This document shows positions 38,841-47,665 of a stretch of DNA of 64,000 nt, piece by piece. The stretch comes from Oscillospiraceae bacterium (GTDB lineage: Bacteria > Bacillota > Clostridia > Oscillospirales > Ruminococcaceae): contig CABIZB010000005.1 of assembly GCA_902363145.1 (NCBI GenBank), positions 1 to 64,000 of the forward strand, written 5' to 3'. A program made the translations under genes and the position numbers. The number at the start of each line of letters is the position of its first letter. Position 1 is the first letter of the stretch. The notes under the pieces are model-generated. The model was given only the letters and a program-made list of their open reading frames with translations. It had not been told where the DNA came from and did no database searches.

Positions 38841-40794
38841 ATGAAATTTCAAATAGAAAAACTTATATTATGGCCTAAAAAAGTAAAATATAATTATAAG
38901 GCAATAGACTTTGATACAAATTCAGTTAATGTGATTACAGGTGATTCACGAACTGGAAAATCGGCTATTATACCTATTATTGATTATTGTTTAGCGAGTG
39001 GAGAGTGCTATATACCAACTCAGACAATAAGAAATGCTTGTAGTTGGTTCGGAATAGTTGTAAATCTTGAAAACAGTAAAGTTTTATTAGCTAGAAGGGA
39101 ACCGGGAATACAAAAATCAACAAGTGATATGATGTTTGTTCAAGGCGAAGAAATAGACATTCCTGAAGTTCCAGAGAAAAATGCAAATTGTCAAGTGGTA
39201 AAACAATTTTTAGATGAATATGCTAGATTAAGTTTTTTGGATACTGATGAAAGCTATTATGGAAGTAGACCAGCATTTCGGGATTTAATGTCTTTTTGTT
39301 TTCAACCACAAAATGTAGTGGCAAATGCTAATATATTGTTTTACAAAACCGATAAGACGGATCATAGAAATAAATTGATTAATATATTTCCGTATGTGTT
39401 GGGAGCAATAACGCCAAAGGTGTTATCAGCTAGGCAAGAATTGTTAGAGCTACAAAGGAAATTGAATAGAAAAGAGCGTGATTATGAAAAATTATGTGAA
39501 TTGACTGTTCGTTGGGAAAATGAAATTAATGCATGGATATCTGTTGCAATTGAATTAGGACTGCTAAATGAAGATGTAGGAAATATGAGTTTTGATTCAA
39601 AGTTGGTTTATCTTCAAAACCTTACGAAAGCTAATACTGAAGAAAAGATTTTAAAAGGCGATAATATTATCAAAAATTCACAAGAATTGGTATCTTTAAA
39701 AGAAAATGAAAATGAGTTGGCTCTGAAACTCACAAAGTATAAAAATCGTTATGTTGAAATGTCTCGATTGATGAATAGTGTTTCTGAATATAGAGAGGCA
39801 CTTTCAATACAAGTGGAACGATTAGGCATTACAGAGTGGTTAAATGAAAAAGCTCAAAAAGAGCATATTTGTCCTGTGTGTCAGCAGAAGTGTTCAGACG
39901 ATACTCAGCGGAATATATATTTACATAGATTGGAGGAAAATATAAGTAAAAGAAAAAAAAGTAGAGGAAGTACCAGCAGCCTTTGAAAGAGAATATGAAA
40001 TGGTACAAGATAAAATTCAAAAGCTGACAGATGAATTAGTGTCGATTCAAAAAAGAATCAGAATCGAAGAAAATATAATTAAGCAATCGAACGAAAATAA
40101 CGTAAATAATCCTAATAGGTATACATTGGATGGCATTTCAAGGTTTTTGGGGAAAATTGAATATGCTAGCGATACGATTGCTTCATTAGAAGCAGATGGC
40201 GAATTAATGGCAGAAATAGAATCTCTTCGATTGAGAATTGCTGAATTAAAGAAAATTGCAGATGAGTCTGTAATTAAACGTAAAATAGAAAATGCAATTA
40301 CAAAGATATCTGTAAAGCAAATGGAATTGTTAAAGTTAATGGATGCTGAACGTCCCGATGATCCATTTAGGTTGGATTATAAGAATTTGACTGTCGAGGT
40401 AGATGGAGAAGACGGCAGAAAAGATTATTTATGGGAAATTGGCAGCGGTTCGAATTGGTTAGCATATCACATTTCTACTATACTTGGGTTGCAGGAGTTT
40501 TTTGCAACTTTTCAGTCATCTGTGCCAAACTTTGTAGTGTTTGATCAACCAAGTCAAGTTTATTTCCCACATGATTCTATAGATGATAAAAAAATAAAAG
40601 ATTTGGATCGAAATGCTGTAAGAAGTATTTTTATAACTATGGCCAAAAGTATATCCAATGTACATAACAATATGCAAATTCTTGTATTGGAACATGCTGA
40701 TGATTCGATATATGGGGATGTGCAAGGAGTTAATGAAGTTTGCGTGTGGAGAAATGGAGAAAAACTCATTCCATTAGAGTGGATAGAGGAGTGA
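38841..40794 (+). pseudogene. DUF3732 SMC-like ATPase of the ABC-3C system, split at an A8 tract
   Basis: The N-terminal part reads FDTNSVNVITGDSRTGKSAI, with Walker A GDSRTGKS at about 33-42, and continues through a coiled coil to a zinc-hook-like HICPVCQQKC at about 342. The frame then breaks: after eight A bases (39953-39960) the zero frame ends at 39986, while the +1 frame continues KVEEVPAAFEREYEMVQDKI without a gap to 40794. That part carries the second coiled coil, the signature-like IGSGSNWLAYHISTILGLQE and the Walker B-like FVVFDQPSQVYFP. The two frames together make one ordinary DUF3732 protein of about 650 aa. The split may be a real mutation, a slippage site or a sequencing error in the homopolymer. 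Confidence 0.75.
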
Positions 40795-40796
40795 AT

Positions 40797-41585
40797 ATGG
40801 TAAATAAGGATATAAAGGTTTTACTAAAATTTGGCGAAAGAAAATATATACAAGATTTGATAAATGGAGATTTTTATTTTTCTAACGCAAAGAAATTCAG
40901 AGATATTGAAGTTGGACAGAAAAACAAAGGTCAGGGGGATATTCTTGAGGGTGGCAGTTATGTATATGCTGTCGATGGACAGATTTACAATAATAATGAC
41001 ACGGCTCTTTTAAAAACCATTGAAAACCAGGATATATTAATTCATTATGCTCCAGCTAATAATATACCTGTGTATTGTATGTTTGCTTGTGATTACGACC
41101 ACATTTGTCGAATCGATGAGAATCACATAAGGGTTATTTTGTCAGATGATGAAAAAGAAGATATGAGAAAACACTTTGCAAAGGCTGATGCGGTAGTGGT
41201 GTTCGCTAACCCTCAATGTTTGATGAATGATTTTTATAAATCATTAGGCGAAACTGTAAAAAGTGATTTAGTTCATTATTTTCAAGTATCGGGAATAAAA
41301 GAAGATGGAAAAGTTCCTCATCTTGATTTATCGTATTATGAATATCTTACGCAAGATGTGCCTCCTGAAGAAATTGATGGAGCAAAAAAATATGTTTTTC
41401 TTGAGGAATATGTATATCGTTCTTTGTTTTGTAAAGATATGTTTTTTAAAAATCAGCAGGAGTATAGAATCGTATTATCAGATAATAGGATTGAAGAACC
41501 ACAAGTGTTTCATATTGATTTAAGCGTTAAGCCAAAGATTTTTGATTTGGATATGATTTTAAATGGTGATATCTTAGAGATATGA
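40797..41585 (+). CDS. Fourth gene of the ABC-3C operon, DUF2971-like
   Basis: A 262-aa protein starting at ATG 40797, two bases after the ATPase stop and after GAGGAGTGAAT. The start KVLLKFGERKYIQDLINGDF and YFSNAKKFRDIE resembles the DUF2971 pattern, in which a short strand-rich N-terminus is followed by conserved Phe and Asp/Glu residues. The middle contains IPVYCMFACDYDHICR. No nuclease or membrane motif is evident. Its tight linkage suggests it is an accessory or second effector of the system, or a later addition. The family assignment is weak. Confidence 0.55.
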   Translation: MVNKDIKVLLKFGERKYIQDLINGDFYFSNAKKFRDIEVGQKNKGQGDILEGGSYVYAVDGQIYNNNDTALLKTIENQDILIHYAPANNIPVYCMFACDYDHICRIDENHIRVILSDDEKEDMRKHFAKADAVVVFANPQCLMNDFYKSLGETVKSDLVHYFQVSGIKEDGKVPHLDLSYYEYLTQDVPPEEIDGAKKYVFLEEYVYRSLFCKDMFFKNQQEYRIVLSDNRIEEPQVFHIDLSVKPKIFDLDMILNGDILEI

Positions 41586-41605
41586 TTAACATCACGAAAA
41601 TGAAA

Positions 41606-41639
41606 AACAGCAGATATGCCCCAAAGCATACCTGCTGTT
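41606..41639 (-). terminator. Terminator between the ABC-3C operon and the relaxase genes
   Basis: AACAGCAG (41606-41613) pairs with CTGCTGTT (41632-41639), with TATGC and GCATA continuing the stem. On the minus strand a T-rich run follows, so it ends relaxase transcription; it may also stop the plus-strand operon. Confidence 0.75.
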
Positions 41640-41655
41640 CCCCTATTTGTAAAGC

Positions 41656-43083
41656 TTACAGAGATTTCATCTTTTTCTTATCCTCCTCCCGTTCCATACT
41701 GCGTTTTTCTTCCTCAACGAGCTTGGAAATATAATCCCTATTAGAAATCTGATAATAGGTGTTTGCAATGTCGGCATACACCTCATAAAGCTGTTTGCAG
41801 TTCTCAAAGCTATATTTGAGAGCTGCAATTTTTTTGTCCGTTTCTTGCTTGACAGATTTTATGCGTTCAAGGTCGGCAAGGTTCTGAATGTTGCTGCCAT
41901 TTATAGCCTGCTTGCAAATATTCAGTTTCAGCTTTTCTGACAGAGTAAGCTGTGGTCTGTCCGCAAGCTCAAAGTAGCGTTCAGCCTGTTCTATAAGGCT
42001 GTCCATACTGTCCTGTTTAACTGTAAGTTGGTTCAGCTCTTTCCTTGCCTTTTCATATTCCGCTTTCAGATTTTCAATCTTGCCCTCCAACTCCCCAATA
42101 GAATGGATATTGTCACGGTTTATAATCGTAAGCTGGGCGGACAGCTTGTAAATATCCATATCATTATCAGGGGAGTGTGGGGCATTGAGGTCACGTTTCC
42201 TTTGAACCTTTTTGCCCATAGCGGCAAGCTGCGTCACTTCATCAATAGTTCTGATATAATCCGAACGAATCGGAGCAGGTTCTCCGTTCAGGGTAATACC
42301 TGCCCCTACGTCACGCCAACGAATACGGGAAATAAGACTTTCTGCTGTGTAATCTTCTCCGAGCGTTTTGGTTCTGACAAATCGCTGTTGTCCCTCTGCT
42401 TTTATTGAAATGTATTTTCCTCGTTTTATTGAGTATCCCATAAGTTCAAGTTCACACAACAGTTCATCAATGTTTTTTGCAGAACCTATAAGCCTGTCAA
42501 TATCAAGACGGATTTTCTGTTTCCACGATGTACCACGCTTTTTATGCTCCCATTCGTTGTAAGCAATATTTTTGCTTTGCCCTCTGTTTTCCTTTATAGG
42601 CTGAATGTCAAAAGCAAGGCACACTCTGTCGGAATATTCCCGTACCTTTTTCAAGGTGGTCTGATTATCATAAAATTTCTTGCCCGATACGGAGTAGCTG
42701 TTCAGAATAAAGTGGTTGTGCAGATGTCCTTTGTCAAGATGTGTGGCAATTACTATCTGGCAATCATCACCAAAAGTCTTTCTTGCAAAAGCCTTTGCAA
42801 TTCGGTGAGCCTGTTCGGGAGTGATATTTTCATTAGGGTCAAAGGACTGGATATAATGAATAGCTTTAACGCTGCCTTTGCCGTCTATCGGCGGAGGGAC
42901 GTTATATTTTTTGCCCGAAAAATATTCATATACCATTTTCATATCGTTATATGCGTCTTTAGCATTTGCCATACAGTTCAGGGCGGTAGTATAAACCATA
43001 TCTTCCGTCTTTTCGGGATTTAATATGTAGGCTATGCTGCGGTTGACGGTAGAGTGGATAGGAATAGATTTAACGTATGGCAT
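41656..43083 (-). CDS. MOBP-type relaxase of the ICE
   Basis: A 475-aa relaxase/mobilisation nuclease that nicks oriT and attaches to the DNA. The start is MPYVKSIPIHSTVNRSIAYI and then ALNCMANAKDAYNDM. The metal-binding motif is HLDKGHLHNHF with His115, His120, His122 and His124. SWKQKIRLDIDRLI and YSIKRGKYISIKAEGQQRF follow as in the family. The C-terminal third is a coiled coil. It overlaps mobC by 52 bases and is read away from the candidate oriT. The same family appears again at 50616. Confidence 0.88.
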   Translation of the reverse strand: MPYVKSIPIHSTVNRSIAYILNPEKTEDMVYTTALNCMANAKDAYNDMKMVYEYFSGKKYNVPPPIDGKGSVKAIHYIQSFDPNENITPEQAHRIAKAFARKTFGDDCQIVIATHLDKGHLHNHFILNSYSVSGKKFYDNQTTLKKVREYSDRVCLAFDIQPIKENRGQSKNIAYNEWEHKKRGTSWKQKIRLDIDRLIGSAKNIDELLCELELMGYSIKRGKYISIKAEGQQRFVRTKTLGEDYTAESLISRIRWRDVGAGITLNGEPAPIRSDYIRTIDEVTQLAAMGKKVQRKRDLNAPHSPDNDMDIYKLSAQLTIINRDNIHSIGELEGKIENLKAEYEKARKELNQLTVKQDSMDSLIEQAERYFELADRPQLTLSEKLKLNICKQAINGSNIQNLADLERIKSVKQETDKKIAALKYSFENCKQLYEVYADIANTYYQISNRDYISKLVEEEKRSMEREEDKKKMKSL

Positions 43084-43376
43084 ATATCTTCGTAGTTCTC
43101 CTTTAAATCTTCAATATCACTTGCATAAATGCTGTTGATTTCATTTGCCTTTTTAGCAATCTGATTGATGTTGTTGCCGATAATACGCAAAGCGTTCATT
43201 ACGGGAGTGACTTCATTCAGGTCAATCACGTTGATTTTTCCGTTGAGGGATATTCGCTTTATATATGTACCTGTTTTGAGTGAAGCGGTTTCGGCAAGCC
43301 TTTTTATTTCTTCCCATTCTTCAATACTGTATATTACTTCCTTGCGTTTAATCTGTTTTGTTTTTCTCAAAAACAC
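43032..43376 (-). CDS. mobC: MobC-like relaxosome accessory protein
   Basis: A 114-aa protein directly upstream of the relaxase. It starts with a basic stretch and a ribbon-helix-helix-like region (VIYSIEEWEEIKRLAETAS). The MobC core is LNEVTPVMNALRIIGNNINQ, followed by AKKANEINSIYASDIEDL. These proteins bind oriT and help the relaxase melt the nick region. Minus-strand ATG at 43376 is preceded by AGTGGAGGTGTG. The 52-base overlap with the relaxase gene implies coupled translation. Confidence 0.8.
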   Translation of the reverse strand: MFLRKTKQIKRKEVIYSIEEWEEIKRLAETASLKTGTYIKRISLNGKINVIDLNEVTPVMNALRIIGNNINQIAKKANEINSIYASDIEDLKENYEDICHTLNLFLSTLPSTAA

Positions 43377-43893
43377 ACCTCCACTATTGTTTTCGGTCTT
43401 AGGCGGAGCCTAAAAATATGAGAGAGCCACATTCAGGGTAAGGGTTCCCTGAATGTGCATTTTTTAGGGGTAATCCTCGAAAATGCGGCGATTTGTGAAA
43501 GAATACGTATTCTTTCTGTGCTTGCTACGCATACACAAAACAAAAAAATCCGTATTCCTCATTTTCAGAGGATTTTGCCCGTATGGGCAGCACCTATAAA
43601 TTCATTTCGCTGTGGCGAGTAGCGAAAAGATTTATCCCCTCTAATAATTAAGGGCAGTTGCACCGCTAAAATATAACCTGTTCCTGCAACTTTGTATAAA
43701 GCTACAATCAGAGTAAGCTGAATATATGTTTTTGTTGTGCAAATAGCGGAATTTATAGATTGGGGTTATAAAACAGGGGGATGAGTGACCGGAATATATG
43801 AAAGGGATAATTCCGCAGACAATCACTCGCCGCATTGTTGTGTACCTCGCCAAAATATTACCCCTTTCAGATTCAGAGAAAATGAAAGGGGGT
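43377..43893. other. Candidate oriT and divergent promoter region of the ICE
   Basis: A gene-free ~510-base stretch between the divergent mobC and CHC2 genes. It contains a perfect 11-bp inverted repeat, CACATTCAGGG (43428-43438) and CCCTGAATGTG (43447-43457); a perfect 20-bp palindrome of GAAAGAATAC and its complement (43497-43516); and TTTCGCT with AGCGAAA near 43604-43626. Position and structure fit a MOBP oriT. Open frames here lack ribosome binding sites and cross these repeats. The nick base cannot be fixed. Confidence 0.6.
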
Positions 43894-44511
43894 ATGTTAT
43901 TGAATAATGTCTTTGGTGAAATAAGGGACAGGGTATCAATGCAGGACGTTGCAAAGTTCTATGGATTGCAGATGAACCGTTCGGGTATGGCTTGCTGCCC
44001 TTTTCACGAGGACAGCACACCAAGCCTGAAAATCTATGATGACCATTTCTATTGCTTCGGCTGTGGGGAAACTGGAGATTGCACAGGTTTTACCGCAAAG
44101 CTCTTTGGGCTTACACAGATTGAAGCCGCAAAGAAAATCAGCTATGATTTTGGTCTGCACCTTTTCGACGGGGAAATCGCCGTTCCTGTGAACAAGGTAA
44201 TGCAGACAGAAAATGAGTACAAGGCGTGGCTTAAAAATGCAACTGCCATTGTAGATGAATATCTTAATAAGCTGATTGAATGGAGAAAAACATACGCTCC
44301 TAAAAATCCTGCTGAAAGTCTGCACCCGCTTTTTGTGGAGAGCCTGAAGAAGCAGGGTTACATAGAATACCTTTCAGATTATCTCAGGTTTGGTACTGAT
44401 AAAGAAAAGCGAGAGCTTTTTAACGAGGATAGAAAAAGCATTTCGGATATACGGGAACGTCTTGACAAACTCGCCGCAGATGGACGAACCGTAAAACGCA
44501 AAGCAATTTAA
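43894..44511 (+). CDS. CHC2 zinc-finger primase-like protein
   Basis: A protein of about 205 aa. The N-terminal CHC2 zinc finger is clear: MACCPFHEDSTPSLKIYDD, then FYCFGCGETGDCTGFTAKLF, as in DnaG-type primases. No Toprim catalytic part follows; the rest is a charged helical region. Such short CHC2 proteins accompany relaxases in ICEs and may prime second-strand synthesis with another protein. The start is uncertain. ATG 43894 lies right after AAAGGGGGT, TTG 43900 has better spacing, and an upstream ATG at 43882 is possible. Confidence 0.75.
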   Translation: MLLNNVFGEIRDRVSMQDVAKFYGLQMNRSGMACCPFHEDSTPSLKIYDDHFYCFGCGETGDCTGFTAKLFGLTQIEAAKKISYDFGLHLFDGEIAVPVNKVMQTENEYKAWLKNATAIVDEYLNKLIEWRKTYAPKNPAESLHPLFVESLKKQGYIEYLSDYLRFGTDKEKRELFNEDRKSISDIRERLDKLAADGRTVKRKAI

Positions 44512-44526
44512 CGGAGGAATACCTTT

Positions 44527-44631
44527 ATGATACATTTTATATTAAGTGCTGTTTTCGGTGGTACCATCGGAATACTGACGATGGCATTGCTTGTTGCAGA
44601 AAAGAGAGGTGGCAAGTATGAAGATGAATAA
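44527..44631 (+). CDS. DUF3789-like 34-aa membrane peptide
   Basis: ATG 44527 follows ACGGAGGAATACCTTT, a clear ribosome binding site. The peptide is a single glycine-containing helix (FILSAVFGGTIGILTMALLV) with a charged tail EKRGGKYEDE. Length and pattern fit the DUF3789 family of tiny ICE membrane peptides. It overlaps the next gene by 14 bases. Confidence 0.65.
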   Translation: MIHFILSAVFGGTIGILTMALLVAEKRGGKYEDE

Positions 44632-45064
44632 AGAGGTTTGCAGCTTTATGAACACCATTAGTTACATTATGAGAAGCGATGGATATTATCTTCTGCACGT
44701 CAGTAAAAAAGATGATGTAAATCGTTATAAAATCCTTGCCGGGTATTATGACGATAAATATGTTTATTTTATTCCGAGTGTGGTTATTGCCGCAAATGAT
44801 ATGGTTTCATTTGCCGAAAAGGAACGCAAGGTAAATATGCAGAGAGTTCTCAGGCAGCTTGCAAAGGGGAGATTTATAAAATCAACCAAACACAAGTCTG
44901 GTGAGGTCAGATACCGTTTAGAAAAGCGGATAGGCAAGACTCGATACAGATACATAACCTTTCATAAAAATATCTTCCTGATATGGATTGCCAAAGAAAT
45001 GCTTGGCTGGGTGGAACAAAAAAGATTTGGAGGTGACGATTATGACGCACCAGACAGAATATAA
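44618..45064 (+). CDS. Hypothetical ICE protein
   Basis: A 148-aa basic protein. I chose ATG 44618, after AGAGAGGTGGCAAGT, over TTG 44591. The sequence contains YYLLHVSKKDDVNRYKILAG and RVLRQLAKGRFIKSTKHKSG, alternating strands and basic helices that could bind nucleic acid. It is preceded by a DUF3789-like peptide and overlaps the next gene by 23 bases. No family is recognised. Confidence 0.6.
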   Translation: MKMNKEVCSFMNTISYIMRSDGYYLLHVSKKDDVNRYKILAGYYDDKYVYFIPSVVIAANDMVSFAEKERKVNMQRVLRQLAKGRFIKSTKHKSGEVRYRLEKRIGKTRYRYITFHKNIFLIWIAKEMLGWVEQKRFGGDDYDAPDRI

Positions 45065-45233
45065 AGAAAATCTTTCTCAGGAAGAAATAGAATCGCTTGC
45101 TTCTGTTTTGATGACAGAGATAGCTGCCTTTTATAAAACGGAACGTGGTAAGCGTTTTTGGGAAGAATATCTTCGTAAAAAGGAGAAAGAGACTCAAAAA
45201 AACAGCCTGAATTCTATCCTCTTGAAATTTTAA
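45042..45233 (+). CDS. Small hypothetical ICE protein before the integrase
   Basis: A 63-aa protein at ATG 45042 preceded by GGAGGTGACGATT, a near-ideal ribosome binding site. It is fully helical and charged: NLSQEEIESLASVLMTEIAA, then YKTERGKRFWEEYLRKK. Small acidic/basic helical proteins next to serine integrases are sometimes directionality factors, but nothing in the sequence proves this. Confidence 0.55.
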   Translation: MTHQTEYKENLSQEEIESLASVLMTEIAAFYKTERGKRFWEEYLRKKEKETQKNSLNSILLKF

Positions 45234-45261
45234 TAAAAATGCGGTTTAGTGCTTTAAAGCG

Positions 45262-45290
45262 TCGACAAATTCTTTTGAAAGTGATATACT
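45262..45290 (+). promoter_or_regulatory. Promoter of the ICE integrase
   Basis: TCGACA at 45262-45267, a 17-base spacer, and TATACT at 45285-45290. It is 46 bases upstream of the integrase ATG, which has AAGGAGGTAGCA in front. Confidence 0.65.
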
Positions 45291-45336
45291 ATTAAATAAA
45301 GAAAACCAACAACGCGACGACAATAAGGAGGTAGCA

Positions 45337-46797
45337 ATGAAGGCAGTAATTTATGCTCGTTACTCTTGTGATAACCAACGTGAAGAGAGTATCGAAGGTC
45401 AGCTCCGTGAATGTAAGGCATTTGCGGAACGCAAAGGTTTTAAACTAGTTGGTACATACATAGACAGGGCGATGTCCGCTAAAACAGACAACCGCCCTGA
45501 GTTCCAGAGAATGATTAAGGAAAGTGCAAATGAGCTTTTCGATGTGGTCATTGTTTGGAAACTGGACAGATTTGCAAGAAACAGATATGACTCGGCACAT
45601 TATAAGGCTACGCTTCGTAAGAACGGAGTTAAGGTAATATCCGCAACCGAGGTTATATCGGAGGGTGCAGAGGGTATCATTCTTGAATCTGTACTTGAAG
45701 GTTACGCCGAATATTATTCCGCAGAACTTTCAGAAAAAGTTATAAGGGGTATGACGGATAACGCACTCAAATGTCAGTATAACGGCGGTTCTCTGACAAT
45801 AGGGTACACAATTGACGAGAACAAACATTATCAGCTTGACACATTGGTTGCACCTTTTATAAAGGAAGCCTTTGAAATGTATTCAAGCTGTAAGATGGTA
45901 AAGGATATTGTAAAATATCTGAATGACAATGGGGTGCGAAGCGGTAAGGGAAAACCTATAACCAAGACAAGTGTCACATCAATGCTCAGTAATGTAAAAT
46001 ACAAGGGTCAGTATAAATACCGTGATATAATTATTGACGGCGGTGTTCCGAGAATTGTTTCCGACGCTCTATTTAATAAGGTACAGGAACGATTGAAGAA
46101 AAACAAATACTCCCGTTCAAGATTTAAGGCAAAGATTGAGTATTTCCTTTCAACCAAGCTGATTTGCGGATACTGCGGTGAGTTTATGATAGGAGAGAGT
46201 GGTACAAGCAGACAAAAGATTAAGTACAACTATTATAAATGTACCGGTGTAAAAAGGCACAAGGGTTGTCACAAGAAAACTGTACGCAAGGCAGATATTG
46301 AAGAAATCGTACTGAATGATGTTATGGACAAGATGTTCAAGGAAGATTTGATAAACGATATTGCCGACAGTGTAATGAGATTGCAGGAGAAAGAAAATAC
46401 TACTATACCTCTTATGCAGAAGCAGTTGGCTGAAATTCATCAGAGCATAAATAATTTAGTCAAGGCTATGGAGATGGGTATTGTTTCAAGAGAAACCAAG
46501 CAGCGTTTTGAAGAGATGGAAGCTCAGAGGACGGAACTTGAAACAGATATAATCAAGCAGGAAATCCAAGAGGAGATAATTACGAGAGAGCAGGTAGTGG
46601 AATGGTTGAAAGAGATGAAAAGGCTTGACCTTTCATCAGATGACAGCAAACGCAAACTTGTAGATTCTTTTGTGAATTCAGTTTATCTTTACGATGACAA
46701 GGTTGTCATCATCTTTAATTGTAGGGAAGGGGCGAGTACACTCGCCCTCCCTTTGGACGATACTTCGGCTTGTATGCGAATTGGGGAGCCAAGTTAG
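45337..46797 (+). CDS. Large serine integrase of the ICE
   Basis: A 486-aa recombinase. The resolvase domain starts AVIYARYSCDNQREESIEGQ with Ser10 as nucleophile and includes VIVWKLDRFARNRYDSAHY. The recombinase domain covers about 150-260. The zinc ribbon is KLICGYCGEFMIGESG and CTGVKRHKGCHKKT. A coiled coil at about 345-420 is followed by a short C-terminal domain. It belongs to a different branch from the IME recombinase at 10712, being shorter and without the long basic tail. Such an integrase normally lies at one end of its element, so the ICE probably ends shortly after 46797. Confidence 0.9.
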   Translation: MKAVIYARYSCDNQREESIEGQLRECKAFAERKGFKLVGTYIDRAMSAKTDNRPEFQRMIKESANELFDVVIVWKLDRFARNRYDSAHYKATLRKNGVKVISATEVISEGAEGIILESVLEGYAEYYSAELSEKVIRGMTDNALKCQYNGGSLTIGYTIDENKHYQLDTLVAPFIKEAFEMYSSCKMVKDIVKYLNDNGVRSGKGKPITKTSVTSMLSNVKYKGQYKYRDIIIDGGVPRIVSDALFNKVQERLKKNKYSRSRFKAKIEYFLSTKLICGYCGEFMIGESGTSRQKIKYNYYKCTGVKRHKGCHKKTVRKADIEEIVLNDVMDKMFKEDLINDIADSVMRLQEKENTTIPLMQKQLAEIHQSINNLVKAMEMGIVSRETKQRFEEMEAQRTELETDIIKQEIQEEIITREQVVEWLKEMKRLDLSSDDSKRKLVDSFVNSVYLYDDKVVIIFNCREGASTLALPLDDTSACMRIGEPS

Positions 46798-46935
46798 TTT
46801 TAAGGCGAACCAATCGAGAGGTCAGAGAGTAATGTTTGTTAAACTCTTTATCCTCGGCGATAGGTCGCCTTAATTCGTTATATAGAGCCATTTATCGCTT
46901 TTACAGTTAAGAGTAGTTTATGTATGTATGGAAGC
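46798..46935. other. Gap after the integrase, probable ICE end region
   Basis: About 140 bases without a gene. AAGGCGA (46802-46808) and TCGCCTT (46865-46871) form an inverted repeat, which could be part of an attachment site or a weak terminator. The exact ICE end cannot be fixed without the left end, which is outside the window. Confidence 0.4.
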
Positions 46936-46986
46936 AGGGCTTCCGTATGCTTACGATAATGTAAGTGTACGGAAGCCCTTTTTTTG
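46936..46986 (+). terminator. Strong terminator or attenuator upstream of the sigma-4-like gene
   Basis: A 12-bp stem AGGGCTTCCGTA (46936-46947) with TACGGAAGCCCT (46968-46979), an inner stem CTTAC/GTAAG and a run of seven T bases. It ends 25 bases before the next ATG, so it could end read-through from the ICE or act as a leader attenuator. Confidence 0.8.
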
Positions 46987-47010
46987 TTGCCCGATGAAAG
47001 GAGAACAACG

Positions 47011-47661
47011 ATGAAGAAGAAAGAATATCCCAAAAATCTGTTATCGCAGGTGTTCGTAAACGGACTACCCACCGAGTTTCCCGATGACGTTGCTCTTGTG
47101 CTTGAATATATTATTCAAAAGACCTTGACCGAACGGGAGGGTAGGGTACTTGATATGCGGTATAAAAGATATATGACAATGGCTGCTATCGGAGAGGAAT
47201 ATGGTTTAAGAGCCGAAAGAATACGTCAGATTGAAGCAAAGGCTGTTCGCAAGCTCCGGCACCCAAGCAGGAGCAGATATATCCTTATGGGTATGGAGGG
47301 TTATATCAACTATTTGAGAGATACGGCAGTAGATGAACGTTTGAGAGAGTATAAGAAAGAAATCATTTCTCTTGAAAAGAAAATTGCCGAATTAACTGAC
47401 ACCGAATACGAAGAAGAAAAGAACGAACTTGAAAATGCCCCTTTAGCAGAGCTTGATTTGTCGGTACGAACTTTCAATATCCTTTACAGGGCAGGATATT
47501 CGACAGTTAAGGAGTTGCTTGATGCTGATGCAGAAAAGATTGTCAGCCTGCCTAATCTGGGACTGAAAAATTTCTCCGACCTTATTGACGTGTTATCGGA
47601 GAAAGGCTTTGGGTGGAAATCAGCAGAGCTTTCCAAATCATATAGCAGAACAAAGGTGTGA
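47011..47661 (+). CDS. Sigma-70 region 4 and alpha-CTD-like DNA-binding protein
   Basis: A 216-aa protein. The centre contains LTEREGRVLDMRYKRYMTMA and EEYGLRAERIRQIEAKAVRK, the helix-turn-helix of sigma region 4. The C-terminal part has LAELDLSVRTFNILYRAGYS and VSLPNLGLKNFSDLIDVL, matching the helix-hairpin domain of RNA polymerase alpha CTD. The protein lacks sigma region 2, so it is more likely a regulator than a true sigma factor. I chose ATG 47011, after GAAAGGAGAACAACG. It is the first gene of a replication module, five bases upstream of repA. Confidence 0.75.
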   Translation: MKKKEYPKNLLSQVFVNGLPTEFPDDVALVLEYIIQKTLTEREGRVLDMRYKRYMTMAAIGEEYGLRAERIRQIEAKAVRKLRHPSRSRYILMGMEGYINYLRDTAVDERLREYKKEIISLEKKIAELTDTEYEEEKNELENAPLAELDLSVRTFNILYRAGYSTVKELLDADAEKIVSLPNLGLKNFSDLIDVLSEKGFGWKSAELSKSYSRTKV

Positions 47662-47665
47662 TATT

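Noticed and set aside
43641..43853. Short ORFs in the oriT region
   Set aside because: They overlap the repeats and the promoter zone and lack ribosome binding sites.
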